From contig CADBMU010000022.1 in assembly GCA_902795845.1 (NCBI GenBank), forward strand, positions 1 through 25,766: 25,766 bases of DNA. Direction: 5' to 3'. The stretch is from an uncultured Erysipelotrichaceae bacterium (GTDB lineage: Bacteria > Bacillota_I > Bacilli_A > RF39 > UBA660). Below are positions 7,070-15,541 of the stretch, in pieces (the stretch's first letter is position 1; every line of letters begins with the position of its first letter). A program made the translations under genes and the position numbers. The notes below the pieces were generated by a model, which was not told the origin of the DNA, did not search any database, and saw nothing but the letters and a program-made list of their open reading frames with translations.

Positions 7070-7555
7070 TCACTCCTTCCCAATATCATCAAGGAGCTCA
7101 GTTAACTTTGCTAGCCTTGGATCGATTTCTTTTTTATTTTCATTTTTTATATCCCAGCCATCACTAGTTACATTGATTTTATCAATATCACTATTTGTAA
7201 TTCGCATAGGGACTTCCAATACAATATTTTGCCATAAAATTCCCATAATATCAAGTGTATTTTTCATTTTTTCATAATATTCTTTGATTTCTTCATTATT
7301 TTCGTCAATTAGATAGTCAATTTCAAAGGAAAATTCATGTTCAATATCTTCTAAGGTTATTGAATCTGGCAAAATCATAATACCACTGCAAATACCCTCT
7401 AATTTTAAATTATTTTCATAATCATAGTATATTTTGCCATTAAATATAACATTTTTTAAAGATCTTATATCTGTTTTTTCATAATATGCTTTATCAAATT
7501 TAAAAACCTGATTAATTATTAAGATATCATTTATTTTATTTAAATCTAAATACAT
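7070..7555 (-). CDS. yceD: YceD/DUF177 family protein
   Basis: The 161-residue product matches the DUF177 (YceD) family, which is almost always encoded just before rpmF and is linked to 23S rRNA accumulation in plants and E. coli. Visible hallmarks are a central strand-Cys segment (LEGICSGIMILPDSITLED...EHEFSFEID) and the C-terminal DPRLAKLTELLDD motif. AAGGTG precedes ATG by four bases. It follows the TasA-like gene by 14 bp and is probably co-transcribed with it. Confidence 0.9.
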   Translation of the reverse strand: MYLDLNKINDILIINQVFKFDKAYYEKTDIRSLKNVIFNGKIYYDYENNLKLEGICSGIMILPDSITLEDIEHEFSFEIDYLIDENNEEIKEYYEKMKNTLDIMGILWQNIVLEVPMRITNSDIDKINVTSDGWDIKNENKKEIDPRLAKLTELLDDIGKE

Positions 7556-7569
7556 AAAACACCTTCTAT

Positions 7570-8217
7570 CTAAGATTGTGAAGAAGACTCAGGTTCTTGT
7601 CCTGTAATATAGCTTGCAACTTCTAATTTCAAATATATATATTTTCCTATATTTTCTACATCTAAGTCTTCGTCTAACCAAATTCTTAAAGTATGATTAT
7701 TTATACTTTGATTAGCGCTGACAGTACCTGTGTATATTTCATATTTTTTTATACCTGAAGTTTCATCTATACTTAGTTCACTTAATTTTTTTACTTCATT
7801 ATTACTAATTTTATTAGTCTCAACATTAAATTTAATTAAACTTAAATCAGTAAATAAATTACCTGTTATTTTTTTATTAGCAACATCATTATTATAATCA
7901 TCTTCATTTATAAACATATAAACCTTGTATGTTACTGGCAAATTACCTGTATTTTTTACACTAAAATTATAACCTTTTTGAACTAATCCTTTGTCATTAC
8001 TCATTGGAATTAACTCATTATAGTTATCGTTAGTTATGTAACCATTGCTACTTGCATACTCAACTTGTAATGTGCCAGTTGTTATAACCTGGTTATTTGT
8101 ATTATCAGTAACTTGCATAAATAAGGCATAAGATACACCTAAAACCACAACAATCATTATAACTACAACCATTATCATTATTTTAGTTTCTCTTTTTATT
8201 ATTTTTGTATATTTCAT
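7570..8217 (-). CDS. SipW-type secreted protein, TasA/camelysin-like
   Basis: The start at 8217 is set by AGGTGAT three bases upstream and gives 215 residues. A lysine-rich N-terminus (KYTKIIKRETK) precedes a hydrophobic helix (about 12-34) and then SYALF, followed by an Asn-rich stretch and TTGTLQVEY. This layout is the SipW-dependent signal region seen in TasA, CalY/camelysin and related surface or biofilm proteins. The mature part is beta-rich (KNTGNLPVTYKVYM...) and ends in a Ser-rich tail. No SipW-like peptidase is encoded in the window. It has its own promoter and reads into yceD-rpmF. The exact role, whether fibre, surface protein or protease-like, is unknown. Confidence 0.7.
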   Translation of the reverse strand: MKYTKIIKRETKIMIMVVVIMIVVVLGVSYALFMQVTDNTNNQVITTGTLQVEYASSNGYITNDNYNELIPMSNDKGLVQKGYNFSVKNTGNLPVTYKVYMFINEDDYNNDVANKKITGNLFTDLSLIKFNVETNKISNNEVKKLSELSIDETSGIKKYEIYTGTVSANQSINNHTLRIWLDEDLDVENIGKYIYLKLEVASYITGQEPESSSQS

Positions 8218-8239
8218 ATTATCACCTAGTATCATTATT

Positions 8240-8268
8240 ATTTTAACAAATTTTTATTACTTAAACAA
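8240..8268 (-). promoter_or_regulatory. Promoter of the TasA-like/yceD/rpmF operon
   Basis: On the minus strand TTGTTT and TAAAAT are separated by exactly 17 bp, and the -10 is preceded by TGT, giving an extended -10 as well. It lies directly after the flippase-like gene's stop and about 23 bases upstream of the TasA-like start. Confidence 0.5.
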
Positions 8269-9279
8269 TCATTTTTGAATATAATATTTTTTTGTTACAA
8301 ATAAAATCACAAATAACAATATTACCAAAGGAAAATAAAAAGATAAAGTTCTACATATAACCATTGCGGATGTAAAATAAATTCCAAAGCATGTTTTAAA
8401 TAAATATTTAGAAATAAATTCTGATACTCCAACTCCTCCAGGTAATATGATACCTTCACATGCTATCTGGACAAATATTTGTAATAATAATATTTCAAAA
8501 TAATTTAATGTATTAAATCTAAAACTTCTATAAATTACATATGTAATTGAAAATAACAATATTCTTTGAATAAATGTAATAATTATAGATATTATAATTG
8601 TTCTTTTATTTTCATTTATAAATTTAGCTTCATCTACATACTTTTCTAAAATTTCTACAATAGTATTATTATAATCTTTTTTATTTTTAGATAACCTATT
8701 TTTTAATTTATAAAATATTTTTAAAATTACAGCGATAATTCTTTGATTATACATTAAAAGTAAGCATCCAATTATCATTAAAATATCAATTAATAAACCT
8801 AAAAAGAATAACATTTCAATTAAAAGACCATTATTAAAAACTAATTCTTTAGAAAAGATTAGAATTAAAATTCCTCCAACTACAAAAAATAATTTAAAAA
8901 TCATTGTATTTAGAATTAAAGCAATTATTGATTTTCTCATAGGGATTTTATCTTTAGTCATATAATAAAGTTGGATTGGTTGACCACCGGTAGAACTCGG
9001 TGTTATTGCACTAAAGAAAAACTCTACTATTGAATAATATATACCTTGAAAAAACGTGATATTTTCATTTTCGCTTTTTAAAATCAATTTAAAATATGTA
9101 CCTTGGCATATAAAATATAATATAATTAATATTAAGCAAATTAATATATATACTAATGAAACATTTTTTATATTACTATAAATTGTAGTAAAACTATAGT
9201 TATGAAATATTATAAAAAATGTTATAAATATTAAAAAAATAAATATAATCCCTGAAATTATTATGTTTTTCTTTTTCAT
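8269..9279 (-). CDS. YbhN/UPF0104 (LPG-synthase TM-like) membrane protein
   Basis: The 336 residues form about eight membrane helices. The family motifs are visible: PSSTGGQPIQLYYMTKD...RKSIIALILN at about 96-125 and CEGIILPGGVGVSEFISKYLF near the C-terminus. These resemble the membrane flippase half of MprF and archaeal AglD-like proteins. The soluble aminoacyl-transferase half of MprF is absent, so it is not a full lysyl-phosphatidylglycerol synthase. Its position in a run with pssA and psd suggests a lipid substrate, but that is inference. Confidence 0.8.
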   Translation of the reverse strand: MKKKNIIISGIIFIFLIFITFFIIFHNYSFTTIYSNIKNVSLVYILICLILIILYFICQGTYFKLILKSENENITFFQGIYYSIVEFFFSAITPSSTGGQPIQLYYMTKDKIPMRKSIIALILNTMIFKLFFVVGGILILIFSKELVFNNGLLIEMLFFLGLLIDILMIIGCLLLMYNQRIIAVILKIFYKLKNRLSKNKKDYNNTIVEILEKYVDEAKFINENKRTIIISIIITFIQRILLFSITYVIYRSFRFNTLNYFEILLLQIFVQIACEGIILPGGVGVSEFISKYLFKTCFGIYFTSAMVICRTLSFYFPLVILLFVILFVTKKYYIQK

Positions 9280-9299
9280 AAAACCACTCTTATCTTTTC

Positions 9300-9596
9300 T
9301 TAGTTAAAAGGTTCTAAATACATTATTTCTTTACCTAGTTTTTTAGCAAATTCAATTTCTTTAGCTGTAGACTCTCCGATATAACCATTTATATTTATTA
9401 CATAGATAGCATCACTAATTTTAATTTTATCATAATGTAACTTTGCTAAAGTTTGTTTTTCTTTTTCATTAAATTTAACATTACTATATATACATTGAAT
9501 AACAACATATTTATTTTTTATCTCTAAGTCTTTAGCAACTTGCATCATTGTTTCTTTAAATTTCATACTTCCACATATAGTAACAACTTTATTCAT
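9300..9596 (-). CDS. Small nucleoside 2-deoxyribosyltransferase-fold protein (DUF4406-like)
   Basis: The 98-residue product begins KVVTICGSMKF, and its C-terminal half has the pattern D-A-I-Y-V-I-N-I-N-G-Y-I-G-E-S-T-x-x-E-I, followed by GKEIMYLEP. This is the core of the nucleoside 2-deoxyribosyltransferase/DUF4406 Rossmann-like fold, in which the Glu of G-x-S-T-x-x-E is the usual catalytic or binding residue. It is shorter than true deoxyribosyltransferases (about 140-160 residues), so the substrate is open. The SD AAGGAG is excellent. It sits between psd and the flippase-like gene with gaps of 27 and 20 bp. Confidence 0.65.
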   Translation of the reverse strand: MNKVVTICGSMKFKETMMQVAKDLEIKNKYVVIQCIYSNVKFNEKEKQTLAKLHYDKIKISDAIYVININGYIGESTAKEIEFAKKLGKEIMYLEPFN

Positions 9597-9623
9597 TCTT
9601 ATGCTCCTTAAATATTGTAAAAA

Positions 9624-10457
9624 TTACTCTAGATTATCTCCTATTTTTACAATTGTTTCAATATCATTTTTAGAATTATTTAAAATTATTTCATTCAAGT
9701 TAATCTTATCTTTTTTAAATAAATAAATTATTGTTGAACCGCCAAATTCAAAATGCCCTTTTTCATCACCTTTTTTAAAATTATCACATTTATTATTTAC
9801 TATTTTACCAATCATCATTGCACCAACTTCAATAATATAAACTTCTTCATATTTTTTATTTTTAACCAGAGTTATTTCTCGATCATTTTCTTTAAAAACT
9901 TTATATTTTTTTTGTGCTATTGGTTGAACTGTATGTAATTTACCTAAAATATGTTTAGTTTTTATAACACTACCATCAAAAGGATAAATATATCTATGGT
10001 AATCATCAACACATAAACGATATACCAAGCAATACCCGTCTTTAAAATCTTCAACATTTTCTTCTACTAGTTCGTCTAACGTATAAATAGAATTTTTTAT
10101 GTTAAGTGATAAATCTTCATCGATTTTATAAACTGATAATTTTGCATCGCAAGGACTTATAAAACCTTTATCTAAATTCTTTTTTTCTTGTTTAATTTTT
10201 CTTGTAAAAAAATCATTAAATGATTTATAACAAGAATTTTCATACCTAGAGATATCTATATTATTCTTCTGTATAAACCTTTTTATTTTTAATTTAGATA
10301 GTGATGATGTGATATAGAATCTATAAATATTAGCTACTGTTTTAGTTGTTAAGAGTTTTAATAAAACTCTGCCAATAAAACAGTTATATAAAAGACTTAA
10401 AGTCTTACTTTCTTTAGCCGGTATTAACTTTTTACTATTATAATCAAAATATTTCAT
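9624..10457 (-). CDS. psd: Phosphatidylserine decarboxylase
   Basis: Psd makes phosphatidylethanolamine from phosphatidylserine, using a pyruvoyl group formed by self-cleavage. The 277-residue product has the catalytic set: Asp104 in SPCDAKLSV, His154 in VDDYHRYIYPFDG and Ser241 in FGGST, where the chain should be cut between Gly240 and Ser241. The GGST motif is the Clostridium-type variant of LGST. The ATG at 10457 overlaps the pssA stop (TAATG) and has GGTGAT just upstream. An in-frame extension to 10517 would lie inside pssA and is rejected. A short hydrophobic N-terminal region may give membrane association. Confidence 0.95.
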   Translation of the reverse strand: MKYFDYNSKKLIPAKESKTLSLLYNCFIGRVLLKLLTTKTVANIYRFYITSSLSKLKIKRFIQKNNIDISRYENSCYKSFNDFFTRKIKQEKKNLDKGFISPCDAKLSVYKIDEDLSLNIKNSIYTLDELVEENVEDFKDGYCLVYRLCVDDYHRYIYPFDGSVIKTKHILGKLHTVQPIAQKKYKVFKENDREITLVKNKKYEEVYIIEVGAMMIGKIVNNKCDNFKKGDEKGHFEFGGSTIIYLFKKDKINLNEIILNNSKNDIETIVKIGDNLE

Positions 10458-11083
10458 TAAATCACCATAAGAAGTGTTATTAATATAACTGCTAAAGCAG
10501 GAATAATTATGTACCAAGCTCCTTTTAGTTTAGGAACCTTTATATTTACAACCATCAAAATAGAAGTTAACAATGTAAGTATGATATAAAGTAATTTAAA
10601 TATATGTGCTGGAACTATAGTATGAAAAAGTCCAAGTAATGGATATGTTATAGCAGTTGATGTTACTGGAAGACCACGATATGTATTAATAGCTTTTTCT
10701 TTATCACTAGAAACAACATTAAATGATGCAAGTCTATTAATACCACATAACATAAAGATGGCATAAACAACTATTTCAAATGGTCTTATCATTCCAAGAC
10801 TCATCATAAAAACTACAGGTACAGCTAAAAAACAAAAAGTATCACATAAACTATCAAGTTGGACACCTATTTCTTTTTGTTCTTCTGTTCTTTTAAACAT
10901 CCTTGCAAATTTTCCATCAAGCATATCACATACTCCAGAAAATACTAAACAAGCTAATGAAAATCTTACATATTCACCACTAGCAAAAGCCATTTTAGAA
11001 AATGAATAAAACAAAGCCATTATTCCTGATACTAATCCCATATAAGTTACTAAATTTGATTTGTGAAATTTTGCAAAAAACAT
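10457..11083 (-). CDS. pssA: CDP-diacylglycerol-serine O-phosphatidyltransferase
   Basis: PssA transfers phosphatidyl from CDP-diacylglycerol to serine, the step before Psd. The 208-residue membrane protein carries the CDP-alcohol phosphatidyltransferase motif at residues 53-81 (D53, D56-G, A60-R61, G73, D77, D81). The spacer between AR and G is 11 residues rather than the textbook 8, as I recall for Clostridium-type PssA. YRGLPVTSTA, typical of PssA, follows at about 135. It is translationally coupled to psd. AAAGGAG lies upstream of ATG at a rather long 12-base spacing. Confidence 0.93.
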   Translation of the reverse strand: MFFAKFHKSNLVTYMGLVSGIMALFYSFSKMAFASGEYVRFSLACLVFSGVCDMLDGKFARMFKRTEEQKEIGVQLDSLCDTFCFLAVPVVFMMSLGMIRPFEIVVYAIFMLCGINRLASFNVVSSDKEKAINTYRGLPVTSTAITYPLLGLFHTIVPAHIFKLLYIILTLLTSILMVVNIKVPKLKGAWYIIIPALAVILITLLMVI

Positions 11084-11102
11084 AATACTACTCTACTCCT
11101 TT

Positions 11103-11138
11103 AAATATAAAATCAAATCGTTTAAGATTTTAATATTT
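11103..11138 (-). promoter_or_regulatory. AT-rich hairpin upstream of pssA
   Basis: AAATATAAAATC and GATTTTAATATTT form a 12-bp stem with one bulged base and an 11-base loop, in the gap between dnaE and pssA. There is no T-run on the minus strand, so a classical dnaE terminator is unlikely. A TATACT box at about 11158 could start transcription upstream of it, which would put the hairpin in the pssA leader. Confidence 0.3.
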
Positions 11139-11191
11139 TTTTATCTTTATATATAGTATACCTCATATTTAACTAAAAGCCTAGAAAAATT

Positions 11192-14071
11192 TCAATATCT
11201 ATTAGTAATATTTACCTGATACTTGTCAATTCTTTTAACTACTCTACCTTTAATTATAACAACCTCATTCTTTTTATATTCATCAATAGTATTAAATAAA
11301 TTTGCAAACAAGATAAAAGACATTTTACCAGTTTCATCTGATGCATCAATAAATGCCATATCCTTTTGTTCTTTAGTTTTTATGACTCTTACTTTATCAA
11401 TTAAAACAGCAAATTTAACAACACGATTATAATATTTTGCTATATCTTTTATTTTAACTATCGAAGGTTCATTATACTTACTTGCTGGATGATTAGTTAT
11501 ATAAAAGCCATAATTCTCTAATTCATAAATTCTTTTCTCTTCATCACTAAAATCAGGATAATCTTTTAAAACTGGCTTTTCCACTAGACTTTCGTCTAAG
11601 TCATTAATTAGCGACACATAATTTACTACAATTTCTAAATTATTTAATAAAGTATTAGCATTTTTTTCTATATTTTTAAAAGCATCAGCACAAATTAAAG
11701 TTTTAATATTTTCATTATCAATTTCATTATAATTCTTTTTTACAAAATCAATAAAATCAACATAACCATCTTTTCTATTTTTTATAATTGCATCAATCAC
11801 ATTTTTATTCAGCTTTTTTAAAACTCCAAAAGGCATAACTAATTCATTATTTTCTATTATATATTTATCTTGGCTTTTATTAATATCGACAGTAGTTATC
11901 TTACAATCAAAAGCTTTAGAAAAAGAAATTAATTCTTTAGTTTTATTAGCTATTCCAATTACATCATTTAAAAGTTCACTATAAAAATAATTAGGATAAT
12001 AAGCTTTTAAGTAAGCCATTTGATAAGCAATTAACGCATAAGCTACAGAATGAGATTTATTAAAACCATAATCAGCAAATTTTAATATTAATTCATAAAT
12101 TTTTACAGCAAGTTCTAATTCATAACCTCTATCAACTGCTCTTTTAAGAAAAATTTCTTTTTCTTTTTCAATGATTTCTTTTTTCTTTTTGCTCATAGCT
12201 CTTCTGATATTATCAGCTTCTGCATAGGTATAACCCCCAATTTTAACAAGTATTTGCATTATTTGTTCTTGGTAAACAATTATACCAAAAGTCTCATTTA
12301 AAATATTTTTTAAATCTTCATGAAGATATTCTATTTTTTCTTGATTGTGTTTTCTTCTAATAAATGAATCAATATTTTGCATTGGCCCAGGTCTATAAAG
12401 TGCTATAGCACTTGTTAAATCTAAGAAATTATTAGGTTTTAGTTTCTTTAAAAATTGACGCATTCCATAACTTTCAAATTGAAATATACCATCAGTATTT
12501 CCCATTGAAAATACTTGAAATACTTTTTCATCATTAAGATTTATTTTATTTAAATTTATTTTAATTTCTTTATCTTTTTCTATATTTTCTAATATGTTAG
12601 CAATAGTTGTAAGATTTTTAACTGCTAAAAAATCCATTTTTAAAAATCCCATGTTTTCTAAGTAATCTTTAGTTACACCAGTAAACATTTCATCGTTTAA
12701 AATACACATAGGTATTAATGATTCTAAGTTTTGACTACAAATTACCACTCCTGCAGCATTTGTTGAAATATTTCTTTTTAAATTTTCTAATTTCATACTT
12801 ATTTTATAAGCTTTTTTAATTTCTTGATATCTTTTAACATACTCTAACACAGTAGGATTTTCTAGATTCTCTTTCAAGGACTTTTTAGCATCTATAAAAG
12901 ACATAAATTTTTCTAGTAAACTATTATCAATTTCTAAACATTTTGCAATACTTCTAAGCACTAATCTTGATTTTAATGTTCCAAAAGTCATAATACCTGC
13001 TACTTTATCTTTACCATATTTATTTTTTACATAATTGATAACTAAGTCTCTCTTGTTATTTTCAAAATCTATATCTATATCTGGCATTGTAACACGTTCA
13101 GGATTTAAAAATCTTTCAAATAGTAAATTATATTTAATCGGATCAATATCTGTTATACCTAGTGTGTAACTTACTAAACTACCAGCAGCACTACCTCTTC
13201 CTACACCAACTAAAATACCATTTTTTTTAGCATATAAGACGTAATCATAAACTATTAAAAAATAATCAACAAAGCCCATTTTTTTTATTACATTTAACTC
13301 ATAATCTAGTCTTTCTTGATATTCTTTGGTAATATTACCATCTAATCTTTTGTTTAAACCTTTTTGAGTTAAATTTTTTAAATGAACATAAGAATCTTCA
13401 CAATCGTATTTAGGAATATAATTTTTATCATTATGTATTTCAATATTTATTTCATTAACAAAGTTTTTTGTATCGTCTTTATCAGCAGTGTTATAAGCAT
13501 ATGCTTGATAATCTATAAATTGAAAATTAGCTACTGTTGTATTATTTTTAATCATATTTAAATAATTTAAATACTTAGCATCTTCTACATTCAATGATTT
13601 TATATCTCTTAAAAAAATAACTTTGTCATTAATCAGTGAAGCATTTTTATATTCTATTTCATTTGTATATCCAATATAAATTGTTTTAAAAATATTTTTT
13701 ACTTCTTTAAATAATTCTATACTACTATAAGAAATAATTAAAATAAGATTGTCACTAAGATTTTCTAAATCAAACAAAGAAATCTCTCTTTGTTGTGCTA
13801 TAGTATTTAATTTTATTAAATTTTGATAACCATTATAATTTTTAGCATATAAATATAGTTTTAAATTTGTTACTTTTATTTCTAATCCAATTAAGGGTTT
13901 TATATTATTTTTAAGGCATTTTTCATAAAATTCTATTGCTCCGAAAAGATTATTATCACACATTCCACATGCTGAAATGTTATTTTCTTTACAAAAACTC
14001 ATTAATTCATCTATTTTTATCAAGCTTTCTAAAAGAGAATATTCTGTAGTAACTTTAATTAATGATTTCAT
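11192..14071 (-). CDS. dnaE: DNA polymerase III alpha subunit, DnaE type
   Basis: DnaE is a C-family replicative polymerase; in Firmicutes it extends primers and is joined by PolC. The start at 14071 is fixed by GAAGGTG seven bases upstream, giving 959 residues. The order is PHP domain (1-210), palm with GVGRGSAAGSLVSY and the catalytic PDIDIDF (Asp331, Asp333), third Asp480 in MDFLAVKNLT, the RPGPMQ and YQEQIM thumb/fingers segments, a helix-hairpin-helix region (about 760-800) and a final OB fold (about 885-959). The protein ends with the OB fold, as short Firmicute DnaE proteins do. The PHP metal-binding residues are lost: HxHxH before TEYSLL is LxKxT, and TDHG is MCDN. Confidence 0.97.
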   Translation of the reverse strand: MKSLIKVTTEYSLLESLIKIDELMSFCKENNISACGMCDNNLFGAIEFYEKCLKNNIKPLIGLEIKVTNLKLYLYAKNYNGYQNLIKLNTIAQQREISLFDLENLSDNLILIISYSSIELFKEVKNIFKTIYIGYTNEIEYKNASLINDKVIFLRDIKSLNVEDAKYLNYLNMIKNNTTVANFQFIDYQAYAYNTADKDDTKNFVNEINIEIHNDKNYIPKYDCEDSYVHLKNLTQKGLNKRLDGNITKEYQERLDYELNVIKKMGFVDYFLIVYDYVLYAKKNGILVGVGRGSAAGSLVSYTLGITDIDPIKYNLLFERFLNPERVTMPDIDIDFENNKRDLVINYVKNKYGKDKVAGIMTFGTLKSRLVLRSIAKCLEIDNSLLEKFMSFIDAKKSLKENLENPTVLEYVKRYQEIKKAYKISMKLENLKRNISTNAAGVVICSQNLESLIPMCILNDEMFTGVTKDYLENMGFLKMDFLAVKNLTTIANILENIEKDKEIKINLNKINLNDEKVFQVFSMGNTDGIFQFESYGMRQFLKKLKPNNFLDLTSAIALYRPGPMQNIDSFIRRKHNQEKIEYLHEDLKNILNETFGIIVYQEQIMQILVKIGGYTYAEADNIRRAMSKKKKEIIEKEKEIFLKRAVDRGYELELAVKIYELILKFADYGFNKSHSVAYALIAYQMAYLKAYYPNYFYSELLNDVIGIANKTKELISFSKAFDCKITTVDINKSQDKYIIENNELVMPFGVLKKLNKNVIDAIIKNRKDGYVDFIDFVKKNYNEIDNENIKTLICADAFKNIEKNANTLLNNLEIVVNYVSLINDLDESLVEKPVLKDYPDFSDEEKRIYELENYGFYITNHPASKYNEPSIVKIKDIAKYYNRVVKFAVLIDKVRVIKTKEQKDMAFIDASDETGKMSFILFANLFNTIDEYKKNEVVIIKGRVVKRIDKYQVNITNRY

Positions 14072-14167
14072 GATTTTCACCTTCATTCTTTAATATAAAT
14101 TTAAAATTTTCTTAACTTTATTTTATCACAAAACCTTTATATAATCATAATAATTAAGTATATCTAT

Positions 14168-14194
14168 GAAAAAAACTGACTATTGTTAGTCAGT
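14168..14194 (-). terminator. Terminator after queH
   Basis: ACTGACTA pairs perfectly with TAGTCAGT around a four-base loop and is followed by seven Ts on the minus strand, only two bases past the queH stop. It ends the murG-murB-divIB-queH operon and separates it from dnaE. Confidence 0.88.
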
Positions 14195-14196
14195 AA

Positions 14197-14802
14197 TTAT
14201 ATTTTATCATTTTTAGCATACATGCATCCACAATAATCTTGACGATATAAATTATATTCTTTGGCAAGTTCTATACTTCTTTTATAACCTTCTTCTTTTT
14301 TAAAATCAGAATATAAAAAATTGATATTATGAATTTTACTAATTTTTTCACCAATTTCATTAATTGTTTTACTATGTTTATAAGGACTTACAGTTAAAGT
14401 TGTTCCAAAAAAATCGTATCCTAGTTTTTTTGCTAATGCTGCAGTATGTTCCATTCTTAAAAAGTAACAGACATTACACCTAGCTCCGCCTTCTTTTTCA
14501 TGTTCTAACCCTTTTACTTTTTCATGATAAATATCATTATCATAATCACAATCTAAAAAATCTAATTTATTAATTGATTTATATTTTTTAATAAAATCTA
14601 TTTGATTTTGTTTTCTTTTTTCATACTCTTCTTTTGGTTCTATATTAGGGTTATAATATAATACAGTAGTATCAAAGTATGGAGTTAGTCTTTCAATGCA
14701 ACTGGTAGAACATGGACCACAACAACTATGTAGTAAAATCTTTTTTCTACCAGTAAGGTTACTTATAATTTCTTTCATTTTTTTATTATAATTTTCATTC
14801 AT
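14197..14802 (-). CDS. queH: Epoxyqueuosine reductase QueH
   Basis: QueH carries out the last step of queuosine tRNA modification, reducing epoxyqueuosine, and is the non-QueG (DUF208) form. The 201-residue product has the expected cysteine sets: HSCCGPCS at residues 25-32, CNVC at 109-112 and YCGC at 190-193. These bind the Fe-S cluster and a second metal. The conserved FGTTLTVSPYKHS segment is also present. I prefer ATG 14802 (AGTGAT five bases upstream) to an in-frame GTG at 14811. It overlaps the end of divIB by 8 bp, a wall/division context with no obvious functional link. Confidence 0.92.
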   Translation of the reverse strand: MNENYNKKMKEIISNLTGRKKILLHSCCGPCSTSCIERLTPYFDTTVLYYNPNIEPKEEYEKRKQNQIDFIKKYKSINKLDFLDCDYDNDIYHEKVKGLEHEKEGGARCNVCYFLRMEHTAALAKKLGYDFFGTTLTVSPYKHSKTINEIGEKISKIHNINFLYSDFKKEEGYKRSIELAKEYNLYRQDYCGCMYAKNDKI

Positions 14803-15538
14803 TGCTATCACTATTTTCTTTTTCTTTATTTAATGATTCATAAGATTTAAAGTAAATATTTTCATTACTTGAAGAATCTAGGTATATTATACCAGCAACA
14901 TTATTTAATGTTGCATATATAGATTGATATTTATTTAAATTTTTAATATTTATTAAATTAATATACACCGTATTTCCGTCATTCATTCTTAATATAAATC
15001 TTGTGTCATCAATTATTTTATCATTACTTTTACTAATTGAATACTCTATTTCACTAATACTTTTTAAAACATCATCATCAATTTTATCTAAAGATGTTAT
15101 TAATTTTTTATAAATATTTTTAGGTACATAATTGATAAGTGAAGCATAACCGTAAGAATTATCTTCATTTATTTCTTTGCTATTAGATAAAACTAGCTTA
15201 TTGTTATTTCTATTATAAAATAATATATTAGCTTCTTTAATATCAATTGTTAACTTTCCAAAAATATTTCTTTTTATTTTTACATCATCAACATAATTTA
15301 ATTTTTTGATATTTTTTTTCATTTTACTAGAATTTAATTTTATTATTGAAGGATAATTTTTAATTCCAGCAGCATGAATTATTTCATTATCAGTTAAATT
15401 AGTTGTACCTGTTATATAAATATTTTTTATTGGCATAGATAAAAAGTAATAAATGACCATGCAAAATAAGTATATTATTAAAATACACACGATTAATGCC
15501 TTAATATTTAATTTCCTTTTTATCTTTTTTTTTGCCAT
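14795..15538 (-). CDS. divIB: Cell division protein DivIB/FtsQ
   Basis: DivIB/FtsQ is a bitopic divisome protein that bridges early and late division proteins with FtsL and DivIC. The 247 residues show a lysine-rich cytosolic start, one membrane helix at about 13-33 and a POTRA domain at about 37-105 (IKNIYITGTTNLTDNEI...YVDDVKIKRNIFGKLTIDIKE). A beta domain with a charged tail follows. Its place directly after murB matches Bacillus and confirms the call. ftsA and ftsZ, which often follow, are not in the window. Confidence 0.9.
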   Translation of the reverse strand: MAKKKIKRKLNIKALIVCILIIYLFCMVIYYFLSMPIKNIYITGTTNLTDNEIIHAAGIKNYPSIIKLNSSKMKKNIKKLNYVDDVKIKRNIFGKLTIDIKEANILFYNRNNNKLVLSNSKEINEDNSYGYASLINYVPKNIYKKLITSLDKIDDDVLKSISEIEYSISKSNDKIIDDTRFILRMNDGNTVYINLINIKNLNKYQSIYATLNNVAGIIYLDSSSNENIYFKSYESLNKEKENSDSNE

Positions 15539-15541
15539 AAT

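Noticed and set aside
8269..9279. Full MprF lysyl-phosphatidylglycerol synthase
   Set aside because: Only the membrane flippase-like half is encoded; the soluble transferase domain is missing.
9753..9938. Phe/Ile-rich plus-strand ORF within psd
   Set aside because: Its hydrophobic look results from reading AT-rich psd codons backwards; psd itself is certain.
11223..11432. Plus-strand ORF of 69 codons within the 3' end of dnaE
   Set aside because: It overlaps the conserved OB-fold coding sequence and has no ribosome-binding site.
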